From contig NZ_CANMIR010000004.1 of assembly GCF_947498015.1 (NCBI RefSeq), positions 124,001 to 188,000 on the forward strand: 64,000 bases of DNA, given 5' to 3'. The notes beneath the pieces are model-generated. The model made no database searches. It was not told the origin of the DNA and saw only the letters and a list, made by a program, of their open reading frames with translations. The DNA comes from an uncultured Neptuniibacter sp. Lineage in GTDB: Bacteria > Pseudomonadota > Gammaproteobacteria > Pseudomonadales > Balneatricaceae. Numbering within the stretch: position 1 is the stretch's first letter; every line of letters begins with the position of its first letter. The translations under genes and the position numbers were made by a program. Below are positions 45,209 through 54,568 of this stretch, piece after piece.

Positions 45209-46675
45209 ATGCAAAAGAAAACTCTACCTTTACTCGCCAGCAATTTGTTATTGGCAGCTGCAGTTGGCAGCGCTTACGCAGGTGAGAACCATCCTATACC
45301 GACACAAAAGAATGTAGCCACAGAGGTTCATAGCAACATAGGTCATAGCGGCCATACTGAGGATGCAGATCATAATCATGCAGAAGAAGCAGCGCACAAG
45401 CATGAAGAAGGCCATGACCATGCAGAAGACGCTGAGCAGCATCATGATAATGAAGAAGCGGAGCACCATCACGATGAAGACCATGACCATGACCATGACC
45501 ATGTCGAAGCAGCGGAGCACAAGCACGATGAAGACCATGACCATGTAGAAGAAGCTGGACATCAGCACGAAGAAAGTCATGAGGATGCTTCTGCAGAGGA
45601 ACACAGTGATAACGACGGGCATGCTCATGGCAGCAAAGATGAGCATGGACATGAAGAAGAGGAAGGTACGGTTCACCTAAATGCCAAACAGCAAGCGATG
45701 ATCGACCTGAAAACCACCAAGCTCAAGCCAGTATTACTAGCAGATAGCCGAATAGTCCCTGGCGAAGTCGTAATTAACCGCTATAACAGCAGCATTGTTT
45801 CCCCCCAAGCAGATGTCCGTGTAATTCAGCGCCATGTCATGTTAGGTGATCATGTCGTTAAAGGACAGCCGTTGGTTACTCTGTTTTCCGATGAACTTGC
45901 AGACCGTTTCTCTGACCTTAAAAATGATGCAAAAGAATGGGAGATCGTGCGTAAACTGGGCAAGAGCCTTGCGGGTAAAAACCGCTATAGTCAGGCCCAA
46001 ACTAATTTCCAACAAAGTCTGACTAAGGTTAGCGCGTTTGGACTTTCTAACAGCGAGATCCAAAACCAGCTGATCCAGCCCAGTAAAAATCCTTTAGGTC
46101 AGTTTGTACTGAAAGCACCGCATGCAGGTGTAGTACAACAAGATGATTTTCTGATTGGCCAACAAATCAGCAGCAGCGACCCTTTATTTACGCTGGTCGA
46201 TGAAACAACGGTCTGGGTGGAAGCACAACTACCACCTAACCTGCCTTTAAACCTGAGCAAGGGCACACCGATCTCTCTCACTGTCGGGGCTGAAGCGTAT
46301 CAGGGGGAGTTGCTGCAATTCGCACATAGCCTGGATGAAGTAACTCGTACCCGTATGGCGCGAATCAGTGTCAATAATCAGGAGCATCGCCTCCACCCGG
46401 GACAATTTGCTCAGGTGGTTATGCCACTGGATAAACACACTTGGCAGTTATATCTACCGGAAGCCGCTTTCACCCGCACCCCTGATGGTGACTGGGGTGT
46501 TTTTATCGAGCAATCCCCCGGTGAGTATAAATTAGAGGAAATAGAAGTCATTCGTGAGACTGGTGAGGGGCGTGTTATTAAGGGGTTGCCACTAGGTTCT
46601 ACGGTCGTCACATCGGGTACTTTTTTCCTCGCTTCAGAGCAAGCCAAAGCTGGCTTTGATATCCACAACCACTAG
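45209..46675 (+). CDS. RND periplasmic adaptor with long His/Asp/Glu-rich N-terminus
   Basis: 488 aa membrane fusion protein of the CusB/CzcB family. After the signal peptide, residues about 40-150 consist of repeated HDEDHDH-, EEAxH- and HEEGHDH-type blocks with dozens of His residues. The normal adaptor core follows: VHLNAKQQAMIDL, barrel-sandwich VISPQADVRVI-like, GVVQQDDFLIGQQIS, and C-terminal LGSTVVTSGTFFLASE. The His-rich arm likely collects periplasmic metal for the pump. Confidence 0.9.
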   Translation: MQKKTLPLLASNLLLAAAVGSAYAGENHPIPTQKNVATEVHSNIGHSGHTEDADHNHAEEAAHKHEEGHDHAEDAEQHHDNEEAEHHHDEDHDHDHDHVEAAEHKHDEDHDHVEEAGHQHEESHEDASAEEHSDNDGHAHGSKDEHGHEEEEGTVHLNAKQQAMIDLKTTKLKPVLLADSRIVPGEVVINRYNSSIVSPQADVRVIQRHVMLGDHVVKGQPLVTLFSDELADRFSDLKNDAKEWEIVRKLGKSLAGKNRYSQAQTNFQQSLTKVSAFGLSNSEIQNQLIQPSKNPLGQFVLKAPHAGVVQQDDFLIGQQISSSDPLFTLVDETTVWVEAQLPPNLPLNLSKGTPISLTVGAEAYQGELLQFAHSLDEVTRTRMARISVNNQEHRLHPGQFAQVVMPLDKHTWQLYLPEAAFTRTPDGDWGVFIEQSPGEYKLEEIEVIRETGEGRVIKGLPLGSTVVTSGTFFLASEQAKAGFDIHNH

Positions 46676-46684
46676 GATTTCGAG

Positions 46685-49600
46685 ATGTTAAACAGACTAA
46701 TAACCTGGTCAGTTACCAACCGACTTCTGGTGGTAATAGCCGTGTTCACTGCGTTAATTGGCAGCGTATTTTTAATCCCCAGGCTTAATCTTGATGCCTT
46801 TCCTGATGTAACTAATATCCAAGTTGCAGTAAATGCTGAAGCTCCAGGGCTAGCCGCTGAAGAGGTCGAACAGCTCATAACCTTCCCAATTGAGTCGGTT
46901 ATGTATGCGATGCCTGATGTTGAAGAGGTACGTTCTATCTCTAAAACGGGCCTTGCTGGAATTACGGTTGTGTTTAAGGAAGGCACTGATATTTACTTTG
47001 CCCGCCAACAGGTATTTGAACAGCTTCAAGTGGCTAAAGAGATGATCCCAGCCGGAGTCGGCATCCCAGAGATGGGACCAAACACTTCAGGTCTAGGGCA
47101 GATCTACCAGTATCTGTTAAAAGCAGAACCTGGCAGTGAATATGATGTGATGCAACTGCGTAGCCTCAACGACTGGGTAGTAAAACTGTTATTGATGCCG
47201 GTTGATGGCGTTACCGATGTGCTCTCGTTTGGCGGTGAAGTTCGCCAGTATCAGGTCAATCTGGATGCCGAACGCTTACTCGCCTACAAGATCAACAGCG
47301 ATGACTTAATCACAGCGATTGAAGCAAACAACCGTAATGCCGGCGGCTGGTACTTAGACCGTGGCGGTGAACAGTTGGTTGTACGTGGGGTTGGTTGGTT
47401 GCGTAGCGACCGTCAGGGCTTGCAAGATATTGCTGCAATTCCTCTACAAGAGGTCGATGGTGCTCTGGTCCGTGTGGGGGATGTTGCCACGGTTGAGTTT
47501 GGCAGTGAGATCCGCCAAGGGGCTGTAACTATGTCACGTAAAAATAGTGACGGTGACATAGAAAATCTTGGTGAAGTGGTATCTGGAATTGTCCTTAAAC
47601 GTATGGGTAGCAATACCAATACAACTATCCAAGCGATTGAAGAAAGGATCGATCTGATCAATCGAGCTCTGCCAGATGGCGTTACTTTTGAAGTTTACTA
47701 TGATCAATCTGATCTGGTACAAAAAGCGATCAGCACGGTGGTAACGGCTCTAGTTCAGGCATTTATCTTTATCGTGATTATACTGGCGTTATTTCTATTA
47801 AACCTGCGCGCAACCTCGTTGGTACTTCTCTCTATTCCACTGTCGGTTGGTTTAGCGCTTGCGTTTATGTCATTTAATGGGATGTCCGCGAATCTGATGT
47901 CTTTAGGCGGGCTCGCTATCGCCATCGGCATGATGGTTGATGGTGCCGTGGTAATGATGGAAAACATCTTTAAACACTTAAGCCACCCAGACCATCGCCA
48001 CGAAGGCCATACAGCTCCAGGTGCTGAAGACCCATTCGCAGCAAGTAAAGATGACCACGGTATTTCGATACGGATTATCATGGCGGCGAAAGAGGTTGCT
48101 CGCCCAGTCTTCTTCGCTGTGATGATTATTATTGTCGTGTTTGCACCTCTGTTCAGTTTACAAGGGGTGGAAGGCAAGTTGTTCCAGCCCATGGCGATCA
48201 CAATAATTATCGCCATGCTGGCAGCCCTGCTCGTGGCATTGATTGTTGTTCCTGCACTGGCTAGTCTGCTGTTCCGTAAGGGTATTCGAGAAAAAGAAAG
48301 CCCATTGCTAAAGCCAATTGACCGGGCTTACCGTAAACTCCTAAACAGCGTACTAAAACAACGAAAATGGTTGCTCTCTGCTGCAGGTTTGGCTGTGGTT
48401 GGTACCCTGTTATTACTTCCGCGTTTAGGTACTGAGTTTGTACCAGAGCTGGAAGAAGGCACCATCAACTTGCGTGTTACTTTAGCGCCTTCAGCCAACC
48501 TGCAAACAGCTCTCTCGGTAGCACCTAAGTTAGAGCAGGAGATTTTGGCATTCCCCGAAGTGACTTATGCCTTGAGCCGGATTGGCCGAGCAGAAGTAGG
48601 CGGAGACCCCGAGCCAGTATCTAATATCGAGATCTATATTGGTCTCAAACCAGTAAATGAATGGACTAGCGCCAGCAATCGCCGTGAATTACAGGAATTA
48701 ATGCAAGAACGCCTAGAAGTGCATCCCGGCTTGTTATTCACTTTCTCACAACCTATAGCGACCCGTGTAGATGAATTGCTTTCCGGTGTTAAAGCTCAGT
48801 TGGCGATTAAACTGTTTGGCAGCGAGCTGGATACCCTTGCGAATAAAGCCCGCGAGATCGAACGAGTGGTACAACAGATCCCCGGCACCACTGATGTAGC
48901 AATGGAACAAGTAGAAGGTGAAGCCCAGTTAGTAATCCGCCCTAACCGTGAACAACTGTTTCGTTATGGTTTGGCTGTAGCTGATGTGATTCAACTGGTG
49001 GAAACAGGTATCGGCGGTCAAAGCGCGGGTCAAGTCATCAACGGTAACGAACGTTATGATATCTATGTTCGTCTGAAGAAAGATCAACGTAAATCTGCTG
49101 CAGATTTAAGGCAGTTGCGCCTACAAGCCAGCAATGGCGCTATCGTTCGCTTGGGTGATATAGCGACAGTGGCGATTGAAGAAGGTCCGCCGCAAATCCG
49201 CAGGGATGATGTCCAACGCCGCGTGGTGATTCAAGCTAATGTCCAAGACCGTGATATGGGCAGCGTGGTAGCCGATATCTATGCCGCGATTGAACAAGAT
49301 GTCGATCTCCCAGCAGGCTATACCGTAGATATTGGTGGCCAATTCGAAAACCAGCAGCGCGCACAGGCACGTTTGATGATAGTTGTGCCCTTATCCATTG
49401 TTTTGATTGGTTTGCTGCTGTATTTCTCGTTTGGCTCCTTAGGGCAGGCTGCTTTGGTATTACTCAATCTGCCATTGGCGCTGATTGGGGGTGTCGCTGC
49501 GTTGTTTATTTCCGGTCAGTATCTTTCCGTACCTAGCTCGGTTGGATTTATAACCCTGTTTGGTGTGGCCGTACTTAATGGTGTTGTCATGGTGGAAAGT

Positions 49601-49870
49601 ATCAATCTGAGAATACAGGATGGTCAGCGTATGGCTGAAGCAGTGTATGAAGGTGCTTGTTCCCGATTGCGTCCGGTCTTAATGACGGCGCTGACATCAG
49701 CTTTAGGCCTTATTCCTATTCTTCTGTCGACTGATATAGGTTCGGAAATCCAAAAGCCTTTAGCCACAGTTGTAGTCGGTGGATTAATTTCATCAACCTT
49801 GCTCACGATGCTGGTGATACCATCACTCTATGACGTATTCTCAAAATATAAGTACCAGACTGAGGAGTAA
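46685..49870 (+). CDS. Heavy-metal efflux RND pump (CusA/CzcA family)
   Basis: 1061 aa, full length. Two six-helix bundles are present, with the proton-relay helix SLGGLAIAIGMMVDGAVVMM (near residue 410). This spacing resembles CusA more than the CzcA DFG version, so Cu+/Ag+ is favoured, but the metal is not settled by eye. An insert near residues 435-455 (HPDHRHEGHTAPGAED) adds His residues to a cytoplasmic loop. It exports periplasmic or cytoplasmic metal across the outer membrane with its two partners. Confidence 0.93.
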   Translation: MLNRLITWSVTNRLLVVIAVFTALIGSVFLIPRLNLDAFPDVTNIQVAVNAEAPGLAAEEVEQLITFPIESVMYAMPDVEEVRSISKTGLAGITVVFKEGTDIYFARQQVFEQLQVAKEMIPAGVGIPEMGPNTSGLGQIYQYLLKAEPGSEYDVMQLRSLNDWVVKLLLMPVDGVTDVLSFGGEVRQYQVNLDAERLLAYKINSDDLITAIEANNRNAGGWYLDRGGEQLVVRGVGWLRSDRQGLQDIAAIPLQEVDGALVRVGDVATVEFGSEIRQGAVTMSRKNSDGDIENLGEVVSGIVLKRMGSNTNTTIQAIEERIDLINRALPDGVTFEVYYDQSDLVQKAISTVVTALVQAFIFIVIILALFLLNLRATSLVLLSIPLSVGLALAFMSFNGMSANLMSLGGLAIAIGMMVDGAVVMMENIFKHLSHPDHRHEGHTAPGAEDPFAASKDDHGISIRIIMAAKEVARPVFFAVMIIIVVFAPLFSLQGVEGKLFQPMAITIIIAMLAALLVALIVVPALASLLFRKGIREKESPLLKPIDRAYRKLLNSVLKQRKWLLSAAGLAVVGTLLLLPRLGTEFVPELEEGTINLRVTLAPSANLQTALSVAPKLEQEILAFPEVTYALSRIGRAEVGGDPEPVSNIEIYIGLKPVNEWTSASNRRELQELMQERLEVHPGLLFTFSQPIATRVDELLSGVKAQLAIKLFGSELDTLANKAREIERVVQQIPGTTDVAMEQVEGEAQLVIRPNREQLFRYGLAVADVIQLVETGIGGQSAGQVINGNERYDIYVRLKKDQRKSAADLRQLRLQASNGAIVRLGDIATVAIEEGPPQIRRDDVQRRVVIQANVQDRDMGSVVADIYAAIEQDVDLPAGYTVDIGGQFENQQRAQARLMIVVPLSIVLIGLLLYFSFGSLGQAALVLLNLPLALIGGVAALFISGQYLSVPSSVGFITLFGVAVLNGVVMVESINLRIQDGQRMAEAVYEGACSRLRPVLMTALTSALGLIPILLSTDIGSEIQKPLATVVVGGLISSTLLTMLVIPSLYDVFSKYKYQTEE

Positions 49871-49879
49871 AACTCAGGT

Positions 49880-49906
49880 GGAGACTGCAAGCCTGTTGCA
49901 GTCTCC
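49880..49906 (+). terminator. Strong hairpin between RND pump and two-component genes
   Basis: GGAGACTGCAA / TTGCAGTCTCC, a perfect 11-bp stem with loop GCCTG and no T-run. It may be a processing or stability element that lowers two-component expression relative to the pump. Confidence 0.55.
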
Positions 49907-49931
49907 TACAGGTAGGTAGTAGGAGATCAAC

Positions 49932-50600
49932 ATGCGTCTTTTGCTGATTGAAGATGATCTTAATTTAGCGCACCAACTACAACATAACTTAGAGGCTTCT
50001 GGCTATATAGTTGATGTCAGCGGTACGCTGAGTGACGCCCGCTATATGACGAATGAAATCAGCTACGACATTATCGTTATGGATTTAGGATTGCCTGATG
50101 GTAGTGGCTTGTCTCTGCTTACAGAGTGGAGGCAGAGTCATAAGCATACGCCGGTATTAGTGCTGACTGCTCGGGATAATTGGGAAGAGAAGGTTATCAC
50201 TTTTCAAGCGGGGGCTGATGATTACGTCTGTAAGCCTTTCCGTCAGGAAGAACTATTGGTGCGTTTAGAAGCTCTACTTCGTCGAAGTAAACCACACCAA
50301 TGCCCGAACCTTTCAGCCGGTGGCATTGGCTTAGATGAAAGTACCCAAGATGCAATCATTCTGGAAAGCGGCGAGCGTATCTCTCTGACGTCTACCGAAT
50401 ATCGTCTGTTACAACATTTTTTACGCAATCCGGGGCGGCTCTATAGCAAACAGCAACTGCTCGATACTCTCTATCAATTTGATGCCGAACGGGAAAGTAA
50501 TATTGTCGAAAGCTATATCCGTCGTTTACGCACTAAATTGGGGAAAAAGGTAATAGAAAATCGACGATTTCAAGGTTATCGCTACAAAGGCTTATTATGA
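49932..50600 (+). CDS. OmpR/PhoB-family response regulator for metal efflux
   Basis: 222 aa. The receiver domain has acidic EDD, the phosphoacceptor Asp in IIVMDLGLPDG, and Lys in CKPFR. The C-terminal winged helix is SLTSTEYRLLQHFLRNPGR...RRLRTKLGK. It probably activates the upstream RND operon (CusR/CzcR-like). The kinase start overlaps its stop by 4 bp. Confidence 0.93.
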   Translation: MRLLLIEDDLNLAHQLQHNLEASGYIVDVSGTLSDARYMTNEISYDIIVMDLGLPDGSGLSLLTEWRQSHKHTPVLVLTARDNWEEKVITFQAGADDYVCKPFRQEELLVRLEALLRRSKPHQCPNLSAGGIGLDESTQDAIILESGERISLTSTEYRLLQHFLRNPGRLYSKQQLLDTLYQFDAERESNIVESYIRRLRTKLGKKVIENRRFQGYRYKGLL

Positions 50601-51901
50601 TTTCGATTGAGAAGATTCTGCTTAAGCGCTTTATCCTTATTGCATTAGCCTTGATTGCGGCGTTGACCTTTTTCCACTCATGGTGGGCTGACAGCCTTTA
50701 CCTGAAGATGCAAAAACAGCAGCTGCAACATGAAGGATCGGCGCTGGCGCAACATTTACAACATACCACGCCCGAACAGCGTACCTCGTTAACGCTTAAC
50801 CTGCCGCAGCACAGTAGCCATATTTATGTTATCCGTAGCCAAACAAGTAGTTGGAGTTCAGCGCCAGAACTTGTCAGCGAGTATCCTTTAGACGGCTGGT
50901 TTAACGCGTCCGGGTTCCATGAGTTTCAGGATAACAACGACCGTAGTTTCTTAATCCTAAGCCAAACCTTTTCTGATTCTATGCAGTTCATAGTTATTCA
51001 GGAAACTACAGCGGCGCTGGCTGAACTCGATAAAAGTCATAGCTATATGCTATTCGCCATTATTTTAGCCTTAGCAATTGTTCTAATACTGCAGCGAAAA
51101 GTTATCCGCGAAACCTTCTCCAAATTAGACCCGATTAAAAGTCAGATCGATGCACTACAACGGGGTGAAAAACCCACGCTACCCAACAGTGACATCAGTG
51201 AGATATCCCCTTTAGTCAGCGCTATAAACCAACTACTAGGGTATCTGCATAGCCGAAACGAGCGCAGTAAAAATGCTGTCGGAAATATATCTCATGCCAT
51301 GAAAACACCGATTGCAGTAATCACACAAATTGCCGAAACCAAGGATAACGGCCTTACTCCTAAGATTCGAGAGCAACTGATCGAGCAGGCTGAACAACTC
51401 AATCTGATAATCTCAAGTGAATTAAAGAGAGCCCGCATCTCTGGTAGAGGGCATCAGTCCGAGAGCTTTTCTATTGTTACCGCGGTTGAAAGCCTAGCGG
51501 CGACAATTCAATTAATCTACCCCGATAAACTGCTGAAATTTGATATCAACATCGACCCGCAATCTCATTTTCCAGGTGAACAATCCGATTTTAATGAGTT
51601 AATGGGCAACCTCATGGACAACGCAGCAAAATGGTGTGACGGAGTGATCAGTGTGGATATAAACGGCGGATTAGACCAGTTTGAGGTAGTAGTGAACGAT
51701 GACGGGCCCGGGTGCTCAAAAAGCCAAGTTGAACGCTTAACTAAGCGAGGTATACGATTGGATGAACAGGCCAAAGGGCATGGCCTTGGGCTTAATATAG
51801 TCCAAACTATTGTTGAGCAATATCAAGGGCATATTTTATTTACTAACAGAGAACCCAAGGGATTCTCTGTTAGTGTGCAATTACCTTTGAGCGTAATCTA
51901 A
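50597..51901 (+). CDS. Sensor histidine kinase partner
   Basis: 434 aa. Two membrane helices (about 11-30 and 150-165) flank a periplasmic sensor loop; HAMP-like region, H-box GNISHAMKTPIAVITQ, N-box LMDNAAKWCDG, G-boxes DDGPGCS and GHGLGLNIV. The H-box SHAMKTPI is the PhoQ/QseC-type variant. Metal sensing is inferred from the operon. Confidence 0.9.
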   Translation: MISIEKILLKRFILIALALIAALTFFHSWWADSLYLKMQKQQLQHEGSALAQHLQHTTPEQRTSLTLNLPQHSSHIYVIRSQTSSWSSAPELVSEYPLDGWFNASGFHEFQDNNDRSFLILSQTFSDSMQFIVIQETTAALAELDKSHSYMLFAIILALAIVLILQRKVIRETFSKLDPIKSQIDALQRGEKPTLPNSDISEISPLVSAINQLLGYLHSRNERSKNAVGNISHAMKTPIAVITQIAETKDNGLTPKIREQLIEQAEQLNLIISSELKRARISGRGHQSESFSIVTAVESLAATIQLIYPDKLLKFDINIDPQSHFPGEQSDFNELMGNLMDNAAKWCDGVISVDINGGLDQFEVVVNDDGPGCSKSQVERLTKRGIRLDEQAKGHGLGLNIVQTIVEQYQGHILFTNREPKGFSVSVQLPLSVI

Positions 51902-52063
51902 TCGCTCTGTGGTTAGAAGATGTCAAGGCCCAGCTCAGCGCCGAATGAGCAGGTAATATCAGGAAAGGCAGTCTCGTTGTATAGAGCCAGACTTCAGCCT
52001 AGAATTTAATGACCTTCTAGTTTTTCTGATGAATCTAACAGCCTGATATTCAGATACTTTCAC

Positions 52064-52678
52064 CTATTCCTGACGAAGTTCAGCGATGGCTTGACGCAAG
52101 ATTAACGATGCTGAATGCAGAAAAAGTAACGCCATCGCAAAAGCGACAATCAAATCGGGCCAAGGGCTCTGGGTAGCAAAAACCGCACCTGCAGCCAGTA
52201 ATGCAGCCAGATTGCCGATAGCATCATTTCTGCTACAGAGCCAAACCGAACGCACGTTGCTGTCCCCATTTCGATACTTTAATAACAACAGTGCACTGAT
52301 AAGATTGGCAGTGAATGCCAACATAGCCACCGATCCCATGATCATTTCATTTGGAATCTCTAAGACGAGGGTACGGTAGAGAGTAGATCCCAATACCCAT
52401 AGTCCCATAAGCGCGAGAGTTATGCCTTTAAATAACGCTGCTGAGGCCCTCCAACGGAGAGAGTGTCCAATCGCTAACAGGGTAATGGTGTAGGTCAAGC
52501 TGTCCCCTAGAAAATCTAGAGCATCAGCTCTAAGAGCCATTGATTGTGATGCGATACTGGCTCCGGTTTCAACCACAAACATAACTACATTGATCGCTAT
52601 CACGATCCATAGGATTCGTTTGTACTCGGCAGAAACACCATCAAATTGAACATTGCTATTACAACCACAACCAGCCAT
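52064..52678 (-). CDS. CDF-like cation transporter
   Basis: 204 aa with an N-terminal Cys motif (AGCGCNSN) and five to six membrane helices. The helix-II motif is SMALRADALDFLGDSLTY, and SRNDAIGNLAALLA carries the second Asp site. It is shorter than typical CDF exporters and lacks the C-terminal cytoplasmic domain. Divergent from a Cd/Pb-type MerR gene whose operator it shares, so a divalent soft metal is likely. Confidence 0.85.
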   Translation of the reverse strand: MAGCGCNSNVQFDGVSAEYKRILWIVIAINVVMFVVETGASIASQSMALRADALDFLGDSLTYTITLLAIGHSLRWRASAALFKGITLALMGLWVLGSTLYRTLVLEIPNEMIMGSVAMLAFTANLISALLLLKYRNGDSNVRSVWLCSRNDAIGNLAALLAAGAVFATQSPWPDLIVAFAMALLFLHSASLILRQAIAELRQE

Positions 52679-52717
52679 ACCAGCCCCTTAATCTGAATTG
52701 ATCTTCATTCTAGTATA

Positions 52718-52748
52718 AGCTTAATACCTAAAGTAACTTTAGGTTCAA
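52718..52748 (-). promoter_or_regulatory. MerR-family (CadR/PbrR-type) operator-promoter
   Basis: On the minus strand, TTGAAC (52748-52743), a 19-bp spacer and TAAGCT (52723-52718). The spacer carries the perfect palindrome ACCTAAAGT-A-ACTTTAGGT (52726-52744). It drives the CDF-like gene and is adjacent to the divergent merR-type start. Confidence 0.88.
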
Positions 52749-52760
52749 GGACTAATTTAC

Positions 52761-53195
52761 GTGAGTAAAAAATATTCGATTGGAGAGGTTGCCATCGCAG
52801 GCAATTGTCAGGTACAGACCATTCGATACTACGAACAGATAGGTCTTATACCTGCTCCAGAGCGGACGGTTGGAAATCAGCGTATCTATCGCCAGGCGCA
52901 TTGTGACAGACTTGCTTTTATCCGCCATAGCCGGGAGCTTGGTTTTTCGTTGGAGCAGATTCGAGAGATACTGACACTGAATGACAGCCCAAACCATTCC
53001 TGTGGTGATGTAGATGCTATCGCCCGAAGTCATTTGGCGGATGTTGAATCAAAGATTAAACGATTACAGGGAATGAAAAAGGAGTTGAAACGCATGATAG
53101 AGCAATGTGCTGGGGGGACAGTGGCTGATTGCCGAATCATTGAAGTGCTTTCAAACCATAATCTATGTCTTCAGGCGAAACATGTTGCTAAATAG
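52761..53195 (+). CDS. MerR-family Cd(II)/Pb(II)-responsive regulator (CadR/PbrR type)
   Basis: 144 aa with a GTG start. The DNA-binding N-terminus is YSIGEVAIAGNCQVQTIRYYEQIGLIPAPER. Metal-site cysteines are in HSCGDVD (near residue 79), QCAGG (near 114) and ADCR (near 123), the CadR/PbrR pattern, rather than CueR's single CxxxxxxxC loop. It controls the divergent CDF-like transporter. Confidence 0.9.
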   Translation: MSKKYSIGEVAIAGNCQVQTIRYYEQIGLIPAPERTVGNQRIYRQAHCDRLAFIRHSRELGFSLEQIREILTLNDSPNHSCGDVDAIARSHLADVESKIKRLQGMKKELKRMIEQCAGGTVADCRIIEVLSNHNLCLQAKHVAK

Positions 53196-53265
53196 CGATG
53201 CTGATAATAATTCTAATATGATGTCTATTATTATCTATAAAGAAGAAGTAATTAGATCAGTTTAA

Positions 53266-54424
53266 GGAACCTGCGATTAAGTCCCACTTTTTAGCTCACT
53301 CTCCCAAGAAAGCTGTATTTGCGGCGTAATCGCACGATTGCAGGTCATTTCTTACTGCCTGCATGCCGATTTCTCAGCATGTAGGCGGATTTATCCTACG
53401 CCCGTAGCATCTGATCCACGCGAGCAATGTTTGCCAGAGCAAACAGTATGGCTAACTTACTGTCGTTCTTCATCAGCCCACGATAGCGAGCCTTGGTAAA
53501 ACCAAACTGGCACTTGATGACCCGGAACGGATGTTCAACCTTAGCCCGGATACTGGCTTTAAGGTACTCGGTTTTTAATAGAACTTTATTGATGCGTGGA
53601 TGTTTCTTCAGCTCTTTGACCTTGCTGGGTATTTCAGCAACATGCCAGTCCGCTTTTACATCTTCGAGCTCTTTACGGTTCTCAGCGCCACGATAACCAC
53701 TGTCGGCGAAGATAAACTCTTCTTTGCCATGAAGAAGGTGTTCGGCCTGGTTGAGGTCATGCTCATTAGCGGCGGTAGTTGTGAAACTATGCGTCAGACC
53801 GGTTCTGGCATCAACGCCGATATGGGCTTTCATTCCGAAGTGCCATTGATTGCTTTTCTTGGTTTGGTGCATTTCAGGGTCACGTTCACCAGTTTTGTTC
53901 TTGGTAGAACTTGGTGCTTCGATGATCGTTGCGTCCAGCAAAGTACCTTCTTTGACTAGCACGCCGGCATCACTTAACCAGGTATTAACCTCTTCAAATA
54001 TTTTGCGAGCTAAACCATGCCGTTCCAGTAGATGACGGAAGTTCATGATTGTGGTGTGATCGGGTATAGCTCCATCCAAGGAGAGACCAGCAAATAAACG
54101 CATGGAGGCGATTTCATAAAGCGCATCCTCCATGGCCGGATCGCTCATGCTATACCACTGCTGCATGCAGTGGATACGCAGCATGGTTGATAACGGATAA
54201 GGCCTACGACCGTTACCGGCCTTTGGGTAGTAAGGGGCAATCACTGATTCCAACCGCTGCCAAGGAATCAGTTTTTCCATGCGACCTAGAAATTTCTCTT
54301 TACGGGTTTGGCGGCGCTTGTTGTTGAATTCGCTGTCAGCGAAGGAGAGTTGGTGATCCATGGATAGCCCTCAGCACATCAGAGCATGGATTGTCTCATG
54401 CTGAGGGACTTAATCGCATGTTCC
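53266..54424. mobile_element. IS5-family insertion sequence
   Basis: Terminal inverted repeats GGAACCTGCGATTAAGTCCC (53266) and, on the other strand, GGAACATGCGATTAAGTCCC (54424) match at 19 of 20 positions; total 1159 bp. Flanks are TTAA on the left and TTAG on the right, so the 4-bp YTAR duplication expected for the IS5 group is imperfect. It lies between the MerR/CDF module and copB. Confidence 0.9.
53396..54361 (-). CDS. IS5-family transposase
   Basis: 321 aa, intact. The DDE residues are in [28 protein letters not shown] and the terminal [13 protein letters not shown] motif typical of IS5. The start [17 protein letters not shown] matches the group. Confidence 0.95.
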   Translation of the reverse strand: MDHQLSFADSEFNNKRRQTRKEKFLGRMEKLIPWQRLESVIAPYYPKAGNGRRPYPLSTMLRIHCMQQWYSMSDPAMEDALYEIASMRLFAGLSLDGAIPDHTTIMNFRHLLERHGLARKIFEEVNTWLSDAGVLVKEGTLLDATIIEAPSSTKNKTGERDPEMHQTKKSNQWHFGMKAHIGVDARTGLTHSFTTTAANEHDLNQAEHLLHGKEEFIFADSGYRGAENRKELEDVKADWHVAEIPSKVKELKKHPRINKVLLKTEYLKASIRAKVEHPFRVIKCQFGFTKARYRGLMKNDSKLAILFALANIARVDQMLRA

Positions 54425-54520
54425 TTAGGGGTTTAAGCTTGTTTCTGATATGTGAAGTTATTTCAGAATAATGTTTATGGCTTCGGTTATATAATTATTT
54501 CTGATGGTGATGGATATAAA

Positions 54521-54546
54521 AAAGAAGCCTTGTAGGCTTCTTTTTG
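54521..54546. terminator. Terminator downstream of copB
   Basis: AAAGAAGCC / GGCTTCTTT hairpin with a 5-nt loop and A/T tracts on both sides, positioned to stop the leftward copAB transcript. Confidence 0.8.
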
Positions 54547-54568
54547 TTCGGAACAAAGGTTTTATTGA

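Noticed and set aside
45248..45676. 142-codon antisense frame opposite the His-rich adaptor N-terminus
   Set aside because: Hydrophobic, Met/Val-rich translation is the mechanical shadow of CAT/GAC His-Asp codons on the other strand.
46685..49870. Firm call of the pump as CusA (Cu/Ag) or CzcA (Co/Zn/Cd)
   Set aside because: The TM4 segment favours CusA-like, but the methionine triad could not be aligned by eye with confidence.
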